Shown: positions 1 through 9,163, numbered from the stretch's first letter. The stretch: DNA of 64,000 nt from Aquabacterium sp. CECT 9606 (GCF_918741295.1 NZ_CAKKNB010000002.1:1-64000); one strand, 5' to 3'. The notes: generated by a model not told the origin, from the letters alone. A program made the numbers and translations.

Positions 1-145
1 TGTCGTAGGCCTTGGCCTCGCCACCAAACTTCTTGGACAGAACGGTGGTGATCGCTGCTGTCAGCGTGGTCTTGCCGTGGTCAACGTGACCGATCGTGCC
101 GACGTTGACGTGCGGCTTGGTCCGTTCAAACTTGCCTTTTGCCAT
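1..145 (-). CDS. tuf: Elongation factor Tu, N-terminal fragment
   Basis: Partial gene cut by the window edge; only the first 48 codons are present. The protein starts [20 protein letters not shown] and continues into the [10 protein letters not shown]-loop that binds GTP in translational GTPases. EF-Tu delivers aminoacyl-tRNA to the ribosome in the cytoplasm. It lies directly downstream of tRNA-Tyr, tRNA-Gly and tRNA-Thr on the same strand. This matches the tRNA-tufB arrangement long known in proteobacteria, so it is probably co-transcribed with them. Confidence 0.97.
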   Translation of the reverse strand, partial: MAKGKFERTKPHVNVGTIGHVDHGKTTLTAAITTVLSKKFGGEAKAYD

Positions 146-197
146 GTTTCGCGCTCCTAGCGGCTTTGTTAGCCGAGAGAATTGAAGAAGAAAGGTG

Positions 198-272
198 TGG
201 TGCCCATGGGCAGGATCGAACTGCCGACCTCCCCCTTACCAAGGGGGTGCTCTACCACTGAGCCACATGGGC
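198..272 (-). tRNA. tRNA-Thr (anticodon GGT)
   Basis: Reading the minus strand gives a 75-nt cloverleaf. The acceptor stem GCCCATG pairs with CATGGGC, the anticodon stem is CCCCC/GGGGG around loop TTGGTAA, the T loop is TTCGATC, and the 3' CCA is encoded. The anticodon GGT reads Thr codons. It is the last tRNA before tuf. Confidence 0.95.
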
Positions 273-401
273 ATCGACACGGGTCTGGGCGCAGCGCTTT
301 TTTCAGCATTGGCACCCCACCCACACCAGTGTCGACCGCAATCACCCCAAAAATCGGGAAGACCGCGAGTTTAGCACGCGAACCATGACAGAACCGCGAC
401 T

Positions 402-475
402 TGGAGCGGGAGACGGGGATCGAACCCGCGTCATTAGCTTGGAAGGCTAAGGTTCTACCATTGAACTACTCCCGC
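402..475 (-). tRNA. tRNA-Gly (anticodon TCC)
   Basis: A 74-nt cloverleaf on the minus strand. The acceptor stem GCGGGAG pairs with CTCCCGC, the anticodon loop CTTCCAA carries TCC, the T arm contains GGTTCGATCC, and CCA is encoded. It lies between tRNA-Tyr and tRNA-Thr in the tuf operon. Confidence 0.95.
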
Positions 476-512
476 CCGGGAGTGATTCACGATCACGTGA
501 TTTTGTTTGCCT

Positions 513-598
513 TGGTGGAGGGGACAGGATTCGAACCTGTGTACGCGTAAGCGGGCAGATTTACAGTCTGCTGCCTTTAACCACTCGGCCACCCCTCC
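513..598 (-). tRNA. tRNA-Tyr (anticodon GTA)
   Basis: An 86-nt class II tRNA with a long variable arm on the minus strand. The acceptor stem GGAGGGG pairs with CCCCTCC, the anticodon loop CTGTAAA carries GTA, and CCA is encoded. It is the first gene of the tRNA-tuf transcription unit. Confidence 0.95.
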
Positions 599-612
599 GA
601 GGCAAGCCCTAG

Positions 613-642
613 ATTATATCACAGAAGCGGCCGCCGCATCAA
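613..642 (-). promoter_or_regulatory. Predicted sigma70 promoter of the tRNA-tuf operon
   Basis: On the minus strand a -35 TTGATG (642-637) is followed after 18 nt by a perfect -10 TATAAT (618-613). Mature tRNA-Tyr begins 14 nt below the -10, so transcription would start a few bases before the tRNA. The promoter lies in the short gap after the stop of the acyltransferase gene at 664. Confidence 0.75.
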
Positions 643-663
643 GTTGGTGGCGAATTTGCCAAA

Positions 664-1713
664 TCAGGCGGGCACTGTCTGCAGAACCGGCTTCTTGCGC
701 CAGAGCATGGGCGCCTCGATGAAGTGCCAGCACGCCCAGGCCAGACTGGTCACCACCAGCAGCAACAAAGCCACGCCCCCCAGAGGCGACGCTTTGAAGA
801 CACCGAAATGCACCAGGGTCTGGATGACGGGGAAGTGCAGGATGTAGATGCCGTACGACAAATCACCATGGCGGGTGACGGAGCCCAGGTAAGGCAGGTT
901 GTGCGCCGCCCACGACACGCAGGCGGACAGGGCCAGCGGGTAGAGGAAAACGCCGAAGGTGGGGTGGGTCTGGTCCCATTGGTAGGCCAGGAGCAGCAAC
1001 GCGATGCCGATGGCACCCAGGCGCCAGCCCAGGCGACGCAGCCGGTCGCGCTCGCAATAGCACCAGGCGCCGGGCAAGAAGAACATCAGCTGGCCGGGCA
1101 TCTGCTTGGCAACTTCGAAGAAACCGCCCTTGCCGGTGCTGTAGGCCAGGTGCACGAAAGTACCCCACCAAACGCAGGACGCGATGAAGCCCAGGCCCAG
1201 CACCAGGTGGTGGCCGAAGCGCCGGCTCAGCCACACGATGACGGGCACCACGGCGTAGAACATCAGCTCGACCTTGATGGTCCACAGGGCACCATTGACG
1301 GGCGCACCCGGCATGGGATTGTTGACGAACACCCCCGGCAGGCTGGGCTGCAGGAAGTTCAGGAAGCTGAGGTTGGCGACCAGGTACTGCACCCAGGCTT
1401 TGCCAAAGTAGGTGGCGAGCGGCAAAGCGCTGATGAGGCACCCCAGGAAGGCGCAGACCACGACGACTGCGGCGTAAGCGGGCACGATGCGGCGCAGTCG
1501 TTTGCTGGTGTATTCGCCCAGCGAAGGCGTGCGCTCGCAGCTCATGTAGACCAAGTAGCCGCTGATGATGAAGAAGATGGACAGGGCGATCTTGGTGTCG
1601 GCCCAGAGCAGGAAGGACAGCGAGGGCTCGCGCGACAAATCCACCACGTGCAGCGCCATGACGCCAGCGGCGGCGATCAGGCGCAGCAGGTCGAAATTGT
1701 TGTGGCGGTTCAT
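664..1713 (-). CDS. Acyltransferase-3 (OafA/YrhL-like) membrane protein of the EPS operon
   Basis: 349-residue polytopic membrane protein starting MNRHNNFDLLRLIAAAGVMALHV. The early R...H pair and the following hydrophobic segments (for example SIFFIISGYLVYMSC) are typical of acyltransferase-3 proteins. These move acetyl or other acyl groups onto sugars across the inner membrane. The ATG is chosen because it overlaps the stop of the upstream flippase gene in an ATGA; a longer reading frame upstream would run through that gene. It is the last gene of the polysaccharide operon, so O-acylation of the exopolysaccharide is inferred. The acyl donor and sugar target cannot be read from sequence. Confidence 0.85.
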   Translation of the reverse strand: MNRHNNFDLLRLIAAAGVMALHVVDLSREPSLSFLLWADTKIALSIFFIISGYLVYMSCERTPSLGEYTSKRLRRIVPAYAAVVVVCAFLGCLISALPLATYFGKAWVQYLVANLSFLNFLQPSLPGVFVNNPMPGAPVNGALWTIKVELMFYAVVPVIVWLSRRFGHHLVLGLGFIASCVWWGTFVHLAYSTGKGGFFEVAKQMPGQLMFFLPGAWCYCERDRLRRLGWRLGAIGIALLLLAYQWDQTHPTFGVFLYPLALSACVSWAAHNLPYLGSVTRHGDLSYGIYILHFPVIQTLVHFGVFKASPLGGVALLLLVVTSLAWACWHFIEAPMLWRKKPVLQTVPA

Positions 1714-3131
1714 GCGGGGACTGCTTTCCAGGGTTTGAGCCAGGCGGCCAGACTGAGCAGGCAGACCAGGCCAGCGGCCGCCGAAGCGGCCAGGCGGATC
1801 AGAGGGGCGACGGGCCACAAGGGCAAGAGAAAGACTGCGCTCAGGCCCAGCGACAAGGCGCCGGCCAGCACCAGCGTGGGCAGGCGAACGCTGGCCCACA
1901 GGCGGTTGAAATGAAGCAGCAAACCCCCGTTGACCACCACGCCCAGCAACAGCGCCATGGCCATGCCTTGCGCGCCATACAGCCACGCCAACAAGGGCAG
2001 GGTCACGGCCTGTGCCAGGTTGCCCGAGGTCTCGCAAACGAAAGGCAAACGGGTGTCGCCCGCGGCATAGTTGTAGCGGGCCAGCAAGGTGTTCCAACCG
2101 GCCAGCACCAGGGCCACGGCGTACCAGCCCAACAGCGGCGCGAGGATGTCGGTGCCCTGCACATTGGGGAACAGTAGCGCGACGATGGCCTGGGCCGACA
2201 GGAGCAGGCCCACGGCCGCCGGGGTGGTGACCAGGGTGTTGAGGGCCAGCCCCTGGCGCAGCAGCGGCAGGCGATCAGCCCCGCCACCCTTGCTCATCAA
2301 ACCCAGCAAGACCTGGTTGACCGACATGAGGGCCACCAGCGGCAAGTTGACCAGCTTGCGCGCCAGGTTCAGCACGGTGACCACGCCTTCACCGAGGTAG
2401 GAGGCGACCATGCGCTCCAACAGCATCAGACCCTGGCCGATCAGGGCACTGCCGAGCAAGGGCCCGACGCGGGTGGACAATTCACGCACCGTGGGCGCGT
2501 GCCAGCGGATGGCCCGCGCCAGCAGGCCATGGGCGCGAACCGATGGGAACATCAACACGGCGGTGGCCACGCTGCCGCCCACGAAGGCCCAGGCCAGTGA
2601 GGGCTCAAAGGACTCGGTCCGGTGCCAGGCCAGGTACGCCACCACGGGCAGGTTGTAAACCAGGGACGACAGGCCCGCCAACAGGAAGCGGCCCTTCGCC
2701 TGCAAAGGCACGCTCCACAAGGATTGCAGGAGCAGACCGGGCATCGTCCAGGCCAGGATCTGCAGGGCCTCCTGGGTGATCGGACGAAGTGGCGCCGCCA
2801 GGCCCGGCCCCACGAGCCTGACCCACCATGGCGCGCCAAGTGACAAAACCAGCGCCAATGCCAGGCCGAGCAGGCCCACGGCGAACGTGGCGCGGCCTAG
2901 CCAGACCGCGCGCTCAGGCTCGCTGCGCTCCTGGTACAGGGCCATCCAGGCGGACGACAGCAGGCCACCGGCCAGGATGATGCGCAGCGCTTCGGGGATG
3001 AAGAGGGCGATCAGGAAACCGTCGGTGCGGGCGCCGGCGCCCCAGGAGGCGACCAGCAGCCACTCGCGGCCCAGCCCAGCGATGAGGCCCAGCAGGGTCA
3101 CCAAAGTGAGGAGTCCGGCCGAGCCGAGCAT
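1710..3131 (-). CDS. MurJ/MviN-family lipid-linked oligosaccharide flippase (Wzx-like)
   Basis: 473-residue integral membrane protein with about 12-14 hydrophobic segments. The N-terminal region contains GLIAGLGREWLLVASWGAGA and a TDGFLIALFIPEALR stretch, as in MviN/MurJ family members. Proteins of this superfamily flip undecaprenyl-pyrophosphate-linked sugars across the inner membrane. Position inside an exopolysaccharide operon, rather than a cell-wall cluster, suggests it serves as the Wzx flippase for this polymer. It lies 19 bp after the hexapeptide acyltransferase gene and overlaps the next gene by 4 bp. MurJ itself is a less likely identity. Confidence 0.8.
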   Translation of the reverse strand: MLGSAGLLTLVTLLGLIAGLGREWLLVASWGAGARTDGFLIALFIPEALRIILAGGLLSSAWMALYQERSEPERAVWLGRATFAVGLLGLALALVLSLGAPWWVRLVGPGLAAPLRPITQEALQILAWTMPGLLLQSLWSVPLQAKGRFLLAGLSSLVYNLPVVAYLAWHRTESFEPSLAWAFVGGSVATAVLMFPSVRAHGLLARAIRWHAPTVRELSTRVGPLLGSALIGQGLMLLERMVASYLGEGVVTVLNLARKLVNLPLVALMSVNQVLLGLMSKGGGADRLPLLRQGLALNTLVTTPAAVGLLLSAQAIVALLFPNVQGTDILAPLLGWYAVALVLAGWNTLLARYNYAAGDTRLPFVCETSGNLAQAVTLPLLAWLYGAQGMAMALLLGVVVNGGLLLHFNRLWASVRLPTLVLAGALSLGLSAVFLLPLWPVAPLIRLAASAAAGLVCLLSLAAWLKPWKAVPA

Positions 3132-3150
3132 GGTCAGCGCCTTCTTCAGT

Positions 3151-3978
3151 TCAATGCAGCAAGGTGAACAAGCCCTTGGCGCCCACCTTGTAGTTCAGGC
3201 CGCGTGCCCGCGTGCCCACGGTCTTGCCGCCCTGCCCGGCCACAATGGCGTAGGGCTCGACCTTCTTGCCGACCGTGGTGTTGGCCGACACGACCGCGCC
3301 TTCGCCGATGTGGGCGCCGGGCAAGATGATGGCGCGCGAGGTGATCCAGGCGTAGTCGTCGATGCGCACAGGCGCCGAGACGGACCAGAACTCGGGCGCG
3401 TCCAGGTCGTGCCCACCGGCCACGATCAACACGTGCGAGGCGATGGCCACGTGGTTGCCAATGGTCAGGCCCGAGCGCGCGTCGATCTGGCAATGCCAGC
3501 CGATGCAGGTGTCGTCGCCGATGACCAGGCTTTCGACGCCCAGCACCTCGGTGTTGCGCCAGATGCTGGAGCCCTTGCCGATCTTGGCGCCGCCCAGGCG
3601 CAACCAAGCCAGGCGCACGTTGTGGCTGGGGATCTTGTTGATGACGATGTTGTAGATCTGTTCCCAGATGCGGCGCAGGCGGTCGACGATGGTGGGCCAG
3701 TTGCGGCCGTAGTCGGGCACCTTGCGGCCGGGCACCTCGTCGAACAGCAGCACGAACAGGTCGCGCGCCAGCGGGTTGGGAATGCGCTTGCGGATGTCGA
3801 GTGAGCAGATGTGCAGCACCACGTCCTCCGGGCCCTTGCCTTTGGATTCGAAGAAGAGGTCGTTCTGCAGGCCCCAGTCGTAGGCGGCTTCGAGCTGGGC
3901 TGGGTCAACCTTGAGGCGGGCCGCGTACTCGGGCAGGCGGGGGCGCAGGTTGGTGCTGTGGAGAATGCGGTGTTTCAT
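3151..3978 (-). CDS. Hexapeptide-repeat (left-handed beta-helix) acyltransferase
   Basis: 275-residue cytoplasmic protein. The C-terminal half (from about residue 125) is built of hexapeptide repeats such as IGKGSSIW, VIGDDTCIG, LTIGNHVAIASHV and AHIGEGAVVSANTTV, the left-handed beta-helix of WcaF/NodL/serine-acetyltransferase-type enzymes. The H in VAGGHDLDAP resembles the catalytic histidine region of these acetyltransferases. The N-terminal 120 residues are an unrecognised helical extension. The gene overlaps the Wzy-like gene upstream by 4 bp (ATGA). Acetylation of a sugar precursor or repeat unit is inferred. Confidence 0.8.
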   Translation of the reverse strand: MKHRILHSTNLRPRLPEYAARLKVDPAQLEAAYDWGLQNDLFFESKGKGPEDVVLHICSLDIRKRIPNPLARDLFVLLFDEVPGRKVPDYGRNWPTIVDRLRRIWEQIYNIVINKIPSHNVRLAWLRLGGAKIGKGSSIWRNTEVLGVESLVIGDDTCIGWHCQIDARSGLTIGNHVAIASHVLIVAGGHDLDAPEFWSVSAPVRIDDYAWITSRAIILPGAHIGEGAVVSANTTVGKKVEPYAIVAGQGGKTVGTRARGLNYKVGAKGLFTLLH

Positions 3979-5330
3979 GGGCGCGCTTTGGCCGTTTGCA
4001 AACTGATGGCCAGGATCAACCAGAACAGCGAGATCAATACCTGGGTGAAGCTGAAATAGTGGTCAATGAAACCAGTGGCCAGGGCCGCAAGGACCGTGCC
4101 GACGGTGGCGATGCGCATGGCGTTGCTTTCGTCGATGACCTTGAAGTCACCCGGCATGCGCACCTGTCGCCACCAGGCCGTGGTCACGGCGATGAAGAGC
4201 AGCATGCCAGGCAGGCCCAGCTTGTACCAATAGTTGAGCCACAAGTTGGAGATGCCGTAGACGCCATTGGCGGTGGCGGGCGTCTCGGCCTTGAAGCCCA
4301 TGCCCAGCGGGTAGCGGGCGACCGATTCGGGGAAGTGCAGGTATTCCTCGAAACGCACGCCGGTGCTGACGTCGTTGGACGAGAACAGCGAGGCAAAACG
4401 TTGTTGGGCCGGCGGGTAGATGACCAGCAAGGCGGCGGCCAGGAACAAAGCCAGCAGCAGACCCCGGCCCGCGTAAGGTGTTTTCTTGATGGCCAGCCAG
4501 CCCACGAACAGGCCCATGCACAAGAGCGCGCCGCGCGAGCCGCTGAAGACGATGCCGGCCGCGCCGCCCACGGCCACGAACAGGCCCAGCGCCCGGCGCC
4601 AGCCCCGGTGGATGACGGCGAAGAACAGGCCCAGAGGCGTGCCCAGCAGCAGGGCGCCGCCCGTGGAGTTCGGGTGGACCCAAGGCGAGGCCATGCGGGT
4701 GGGATCGGCGCCAAAGATGTCCTGGATGGCGTCGGGCCGGGCGTATTGCAGGGCCGTGAGGAAAGGCACCATCTGGCGGGCATCGCGGCCCTTGATGAAA
4801 AAACCCAGCGAGATCACCAGCAGGCCGGCAAAACCCAGCAGCAGGCACAGCAGCAATCGGTCGCGGGTGCGCTGGTCGGGCGTGAGCAAGGGCACCAGGA
4901 AGACGGGTGAGACGTTGAGCAGCCAACGAACCCAATTGACGGGCCCCAATCCCTCGGCCTGCACCATGAACTGGCCTGCAACGAGGGGCACGACGCTCCA
5001 GACCAGCAGGCGCTGCATGGCGCGTTCGGTGGGACTGTCGGGCCAAGGCGGCAACTTGCCCGACCACCATTGGCAGAACACGCCCACCCAGGTCAGGGCC
5101 AGGATGGCTTCGGAGGTGGTGATGCGCACACCCAGCGTGATGGTCATCCACGGCAGGGCGGGCGCCAAGAGGCAAAACAACAGCAGTCCGCGCAAAGGCT
5201 GGGTGATGATGTAAACCGCGAAGGCCAAAGCGCCGGCCGCCAGCATGCCCAGGGGCGCACCGCCCACCAGCATCAGCAAGGCGAACAGCGCGCCGATGGC
5301 CGCCGGGAACACCGTGGAGGCGCCGATCAT
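3975..5330 (-). CDS. O-antigen ligase/polymerase-family membrane protein (Wzy-like)
   Basis: 451-residue protein with about a dozen hydrophobic segments and a large loop around residues 200-330 carrying GSRGALLCMGLF, a hallmark of the Wzy_C/O-antigen ligase family. Such proteins polymerise lipid-linked repeat units on the periplasmic face or ligate polymers to acceptors. Among exopolysaccharide genes with a Wzx-like flippase and Wza/Wzc-like proteins, the polymerase role is most likely. Start and stop overlap neighbouring genes by 4 bp each, indicating translational coupling. Confidence 0.82.
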   Translation of the reverse strand: MIGASTVFPAAIGALFALLMLVGGAPLGMLAAGALAFAVYIITQPLRGLLLFCLLAPALPWMTITLGVRITTSEAILALTWVGVFCQWWSGKLPPWPDSPTERAMQRLLVWSVVPLVAGQFMVQAEGLGPVNWVRWLLNVSPVFLVPLLTPDQRTRDRLLLCLLLGFAGLLVISLGFFIKGRDARQMVPFLTALQYARPDAIQDIFGADPTRMASPWVHPNSTGGALLLGTPLGLFFAVIHRGWRRALGLFVAVGGAAGIVFSGSRGALLCMGLFVGWLAIKKTPYAGRGLLLALFLAAALLVIYPPAQQRFASLFSSNDVSTGVRFEEYLHFPESVARYPLGMGFKAETPATANGVYGISNLWLNYWYKLGLPGMLLFIAVTTAWWRQVRMPGDFKVIDESNAMRIATVGTVLAALATGFIDHYFSFTQVLISLFWLILAISLQTAKARP

Positions 5331-6544
5331 GCGGCCACCTTGGCTGAGGGCAAACTTTGGTAGACCGCCTCGAGCTGGCTGGCCGAGCGGGCCCAGTCGA
5401 ACTGCTGCGTGACGTGGTCGCGGGCCGCCAGGCCCATGGTGCGGGCCGCCACGGGATCGGCCAAGGTTTGCGCGATGGCCTGGGCGATGGCGTCAGGCGT
5501 GTCGGCCACCAGGGCATGGACACCTGCCGCCGCCTTCAGGCCGGACAGCCCCTCGGCGGTGCTGATGAGTGGCAGGCTGGCGGCCATGGCCTCCAGCACC
5601 TTCAGCTTGGAGCCACCGCCATAACGCAAAGGCGCCAGGAAAGCGGCCGAGCGCGATTGCACCTCGGTCAGGTCGGGCACATAGCCCAGCCACTCGATGC
5701 GGGGGTCGGCGAAACGCTGGCGCCAGGCCTCGGGCAGGCCGTGGCCGCAGATGCGGAAGCGGGCATCGGGCACCAGTTGCCAGACACGGGGCCAGATCTC
5801 GGAGAGCGCCCATTCGACCGCATCGACGTTGGGGGCGTATTCGTAGTTGCCGACAAAGAGCACGGTGCGCGAGGCGGCATCGGGCTTCACATGGGCGAAG
5901 CCGCGCGTGTCCACGCCATTGCTGACCACGTGCGCGGGCCGCCCACCGAGTTGGGACAAGGTGCGTGCATCGGATTCGGTGACGGCCACGATGGCGGCGG
6001 CCTTGGCCAGCACCTCGCGCTCCCAGCGCCGCGCGCGGAACTGGTCGTAGCGGGCCAGGCCGCGCAGGGGAGCAGGCCACTTGCCATACGTGGCCGCGCC
6101 CAGCTCGGATTCGACGTTGTGCTCGGTGATGATGAAAGGCTGGGCCGTGCGGGCCAACTCGGCGCCAAAGGGCTCGAAGCCGTAGCTGTGCTCAACCTGG
6201 ATGGCGTCCCAGTGGCCTTGGCGCAGCAATTGCGCGAAGCGCTGCGCCAGGGCCGGTGCGTGGCCGTTGACGGTGGCCAGCAGAGGCAAGGGCGAGGTTG
6301 CGGCATGCCAGAGCGTGATCGGGTGGCGCAGCGGCCGGCGCGGCAGCACGATGAGCTCTTCGAGCAGCGGCGCCAGGGTCTTGCGCACCTCGTCATCGGC
6401 CGGTGTTTTGGACTGCACCAGCAGGGTGATGCGGTGCCCGCGCCCGGCCAGCTCGCGCAGCAGGTGGAACTGGCGCGCCTTGCCGCCGCTGGTGATGGGC
6501 CAGGGCAAATAGGGCAAGGTCCACAGCAGGCGCAGCGGCTTCAT
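5327..6544 (-). CDS. Glycosyltransferase family 4 (GT-B) enzyme
   Basis: 405 residues, cytoplasmic. The N-terminal domain has WTLPYLPWPITSGGKARQFH, with the glycine-rich loop that packs against the sugar nucleotide. The C-terminal domain has VLFVGNYEYAPNVDAVEWAL and VLEAMAASLPLIST, the EX7E-type donor site of GT4 enzymes (about residue 318). It is similar in layout to sugar transferases of the stp1/WcaI type. It probably adds one sugar of the repeat unit; donor and linkage are unknown. It overlaps both neighbours by 4 bp. Confidence 0.87.
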   Translation of the reverse strand: MKPLRLLWTLPYLPWPITSGGKARQFHLLRELAGRGHRITLLVQSKTPADDEVRKTLAPLLEELIVLPRRPLRHPITLWHAATSPLPLLATVNGHAPALAQRFAQLLRQGHWDAIQVEHSYGFEPFGAELARTAQPFIITEHNVESELGAATYGKWPAPLRGLARYDQFRARRWEREVLAKAAAIVAVTESDARTLSQLGGRPAHVVSNGVDTRGFAHVKPDAASRTVLFVGNYEYAPNVDAVEWALSEIWPRVWQLVPDARFRICGHGLPEAWRQRFADPRIEWLGYVPDLTEVQSRSAAFLAPLRYGGGSKLKVLEAMAASLPLISTAEGLSGLKAAAGVHALVADTPDAIAQAIAQTLADPVAARTMGLAARDHVTQQFDWARSASQLEAVYQSLPSAKVAA

Positions 6545-7902
6545 GCGTGGCTCAGGATCTGCAGGCTGGTGTCGACCGGGACGCTCAACTGGCCTTTGGC
6601 ATCGGCCTTCAAAGTGCGCTGGCCGCCCTTCAAGGGGCTGTGCAAGGTGGCCTGGTCAATGCCCTTCAGGCGCAAGGTGCCGGGCTTGTCGGCCCAGACC
6701 ATCCACAGCTTTTGCCCATCGGGCTGGCGCCAGGCGATGCCGATCAGCCCCTCGGGCTTGTCGCCCACGATGGCCGGTGGCGTGCCGGGTTCGATGCGCG
6801 GGCCGCAGATCTTCAGGAAGCGCTGCAGGGCGAAATAAACCGGCTTGGGGTCACCGTTCTCGCGCAGCAGGCCGTAGTGCTGGTCGCGCACGCTGGCGCG
6901 TTTGTCCAGGTCGGACAGGGTGAATAAAAAGATACGGTCGTAGTCCAGCGCGGCCATCAAGGCCAGGCGGCGCAGGGTGAGGTCGGCCTGGCCTTGCTCG
7001 CCCACGATGGGTTGTTCTTCCTTGGGGCCGTCGTAACTGGACCAGCCCCATTCGGTGGCCCAGATCTGCTTGACCTTGGCACTGCGCAGCCACTGGTGGG
7101 CGGGCAGCACGCGCTTGACGAAGTCGCGCGGGTCGGCTTCGGAGCCCTCGGCAGTGGCCGTGTACGGGTGGTAAGCGATGATCAGGTCGAGGTTGAAGGC
7201 GCCCAGCTCGCCCATCTTCTGGATCATCAGGCCGTTGCCCGGTGCCATCTCGCTGAAGTAGGCCATGCCCGCCATGGCGATGGGCTTGTTCGGCACCGTG
7301 GCGCGCAGGCCCTGCACGCTGGCCAGCAGCAGGCGGCCGTAGCCTTGCGGGTCGGGCTTGGGCGCCCAGAAACCCAGGATGTTGGGCTCGTTCCAGACCT
7401 GCCACACATCGACCTGCGGGTAGCGCTTGGCCAGCATCGCCATGCGCTGCGCGAACAGCACCGGGTCTTTGGGCGGGAACTTGTCGAAGTACTGCTCGTA
7501 GCGGTCGCCCTTGGCCACCACCGAGGCAAAGCGCGGCGTGCCGACCACGCTGGTGATGTTGCGCAGGCCGGCGTCTTTCACCAGGGCCATCATGCGGTCG
7601 ATGGCCTCCAACTCGAACTGGCCTTCCTTGGGCTCCATCAGCATCCAGTGCAGGCCCAGGCGCACCCAGTTCAAGTCAAGTGCCTTCAGGCGTTCGACCT
7701 GCTTGCGCGCCATGGCAGGCTCGAACCACTGCAGCTGCGCGTTGACACCCAGGAAGTCGCGCCAGACCACCGTGCGCATGGGTTTGAGCTCCACGGGGGG
7801 ATGAGCCTTGTTGCCCCACAGGCTCAAGGCCTTGGCCGGCAAGGCGGCCAGCACCCCGCTGCTGAGCAGCAAGGCACGGCGCAAGGCGGATGGTGCGCTC
7901 AT
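6541..7902 (-). CDS. Secreted clan GH-A glycoside hydrolase, GH39/PslG-like
   Basis: 453 residues starting MSAPSALRRALLLSSGVLAA, a likely signal peptide ending near ALPAKA. The body is a TIM-barrel glycosidase. WQVWNEPN carries the acid/base Glu (about residue 171) and IWATEWGW the nucleophile Glu (about residue 284), the two carboxylates of clan GH-A enzymes. Pseudomonas PslG is a GH39 hydrolase encoded in an exopolysaccharide operon, and this gene sits in an equivalent place, so trimming or release of the nascent polymer in the periplasm is inferred. The ATG at 7902 overlaps the upstream gene by 4 bp; a longer upstream frame would lie inside that gene. Confidence 0.82.
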   Translation of the reverse strand: MSAPSALRRALLLSSGVLAALPAKALSLWGNKAHPPVELKPMRTVVWRDFLGVNAQLQWFEPAMARKQVERLKALDLNWVRLGLHWMLMEPKEGQFELEAIDRMMALVKDAGLRNITSVVGTPRFASVVAKGDRYEQYFDKFPPKDPVLFAQRMAMLAKRYPQVDVWQVWNEPNILGFWAPKPDPQGYGRLLLASVQGLRATVPNKPIAMAGMAYFSEMAPGNGLMIQKMGELGAFNLDLIIAYHPYTATAEGSEADPRDFVKRVLPAHQWLRSAKVKQIWATEWGWSSYDGPKEEQPIVGEQGQADLTLRRLALMAALDYDRIFLFTLSDLDKRASVRDQHYGLLRENGDPKPVYFALQRFLKICGPRIEPGTPPAIVGDKPEGLIGIAWRQPDGQKLWMVWADKPGTLRLKGIDQATLHSPLKGGQRTLKADAKGQLSVPVDTSLQILSHA

Positions 7903-9152
7903 GGCCGCTTGCCGCCCGACACCATGGAGGCCGCCTGGCCGGGCACGCCGCCGCGGGGGCTGCGCGCGGCCCAGGGGTTCAGCGTCTCGAAATAGTGGAC
8001 AAAGGCCTGGCCCGTGCGGGACCACAGGCGCTGCTCGCTCAAGGCAGTGGCGGCCTTGGCCCATTGCCGGACCTTTTCCGGCTCTTTCAGAACGGCGCCG
8101 ATGGCCTCGGTCAACGCGCCCACCTGGCCCTGTGGGTACGACACGCCATTGCCATGGCTGATCTCTTCGGCAAACGCCCGAGCATCGGAGGTGATCGCAC
8201 CACGCCCGGCGGCGATCGCCCAGGACAAGGCGCCGCTGGTGCCGCGCATCTGCCCCATCAGCGACAGCTTGCGCGACTCGCGGTAGGGCAGCACCATCAG
8301 GTGATGGCGCTGGATCAGGCCGGCGATGTCGTGCTCGTCGATGTCGAACTCCCAGTCGACCTGGCCGCTCAAGCCCTGCGCTTCGACGCGTTGGCGCAAA
8401 CTGTCCAGGTAGCTGCCGCCAGCGCCAAAAGCAATGTCGGGCGCGGTGCCGCCAGCGATCGTGAGCCGCACCCGGCTGGCCGACTCAGGCTCCTGCTTGA
8501 GCAGCGCCCCCAATGCGTCCACCAGGTCCTCGATGCCCTTGCCGCTGTAGATGAAACCGAAGTACAGCAGTCGCAGTGATGACAAGTCGGGCAGCGGCTG
8601 CGCAGGCAAGCCGGGGGTGCCATGCGGAATGACGCGGACCTTGGCCTGCGGCACCTTCATGCGACGGGCCAATCGCTGCGCGCCGGTTTGCGTCAAAGCC
8701 ACCAAGCCATCCAGTTGCCGGGCCAAGGAGCGCTCGACCCACAGCGTGTGAGGATCGACCAACACCGCAAGAATCTTGCTGACGAGGCCAGGCACCCACG
8801 GGGCACTGTCCAGCGCGCGCCACAGGGCGCTCACAGGCCGCCACACGATGCGCTCTGGATCATGCACGGTGGCCGACAAGGCCGGCCGGTTGGGCAGCAT
8901 GGCCAACGCGCGGAGCACGAAGAACTCGCCATGCCGACCGCCGCCCAGTTCGGCGTGCACCACATCGACCTTGGACCAGTCGCGCTCGGCCACCCAGCGT
9001 TGCGCGTCTTCCATCGACAGGATGGGGCGTTGCCCTTGCAAGGGCGTGAGCACTTCAACGCCAGCCGCGTTCACGGCGCGGCGCCATTGCACCGCGTAAT
9101 CGGCGATGCCCGTTTGTTCGGGCGGCAGCGGTGACAGCAGGGCCAGTCTCAA
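7899..9152 (-). CDS. Glycosyltransferase family 4 enzyme (TTG start)
   Basis: 417 residues beginning MRLALLSPLPPEQTGIADYA, the N-terminal Gly-rich motif common to GT4 enzymes (PPxxxGIADYA). The second domain contains LRLLYFGFIYSGKGIEDLVDAL and a DIAGLIQ stretch typical of GT-B donor domains. The initiation codon is TTG: a perfect AAGGAGG Shine-Dalgarno sequence lies 5 nt upstream and there is no ATG nearby. It is 11 bp from the chain-length gene and overlaps the hydrolase gene by 4 bp. It is expected to add a sugar of the exopolysaccharide repeat unit in the cytoplasm. Confidence 0.86.
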   Translation of the reverse strand: MRLALLSPLPPEQTGIADYAVQWRRAVNAAGVEVLTPLQGQRPILSMEDAQRWVAERDWSKVDVVHAELGGGRHGEFFVLRALAMLPNRPALSATVHDPERIVWRPVSALWRALDSAPWVPGLVSKILAVLVDPHTLWVERSLARQLDGLVALTQTGAQRLARRMKVPQAKVRVIPHGTPGLPAQPLPDLSSLRLLYFGFIYSGKGIEDLVDALGALLKQEPESASRVRLTIAGGTAPDIAFGAGGSYLDSLRQRVEAQGLSGQVDWEFDIDEHDIAGLIQRHHLMVLPYRESRKLSLMGQMRGTSGALSWAIAAGRGAITSDARAFAEEISHGNGVSYPQGQVGALTEAIGAVLKEPEKVRQWAKAATALSEQRLWSRTGQAFVHYFETLNPWAARSPRGGVPGQAASMVSGGKRP

Positions 9153-9163
9153 TCAGGCCTCCT

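Noticed and set aside
182-722. Short open frames across the tRNA genes
   Set aside because: They coincide with tRNA-Thr, tRNA-Gly and tRNA-Tyr and have no ribosome site.
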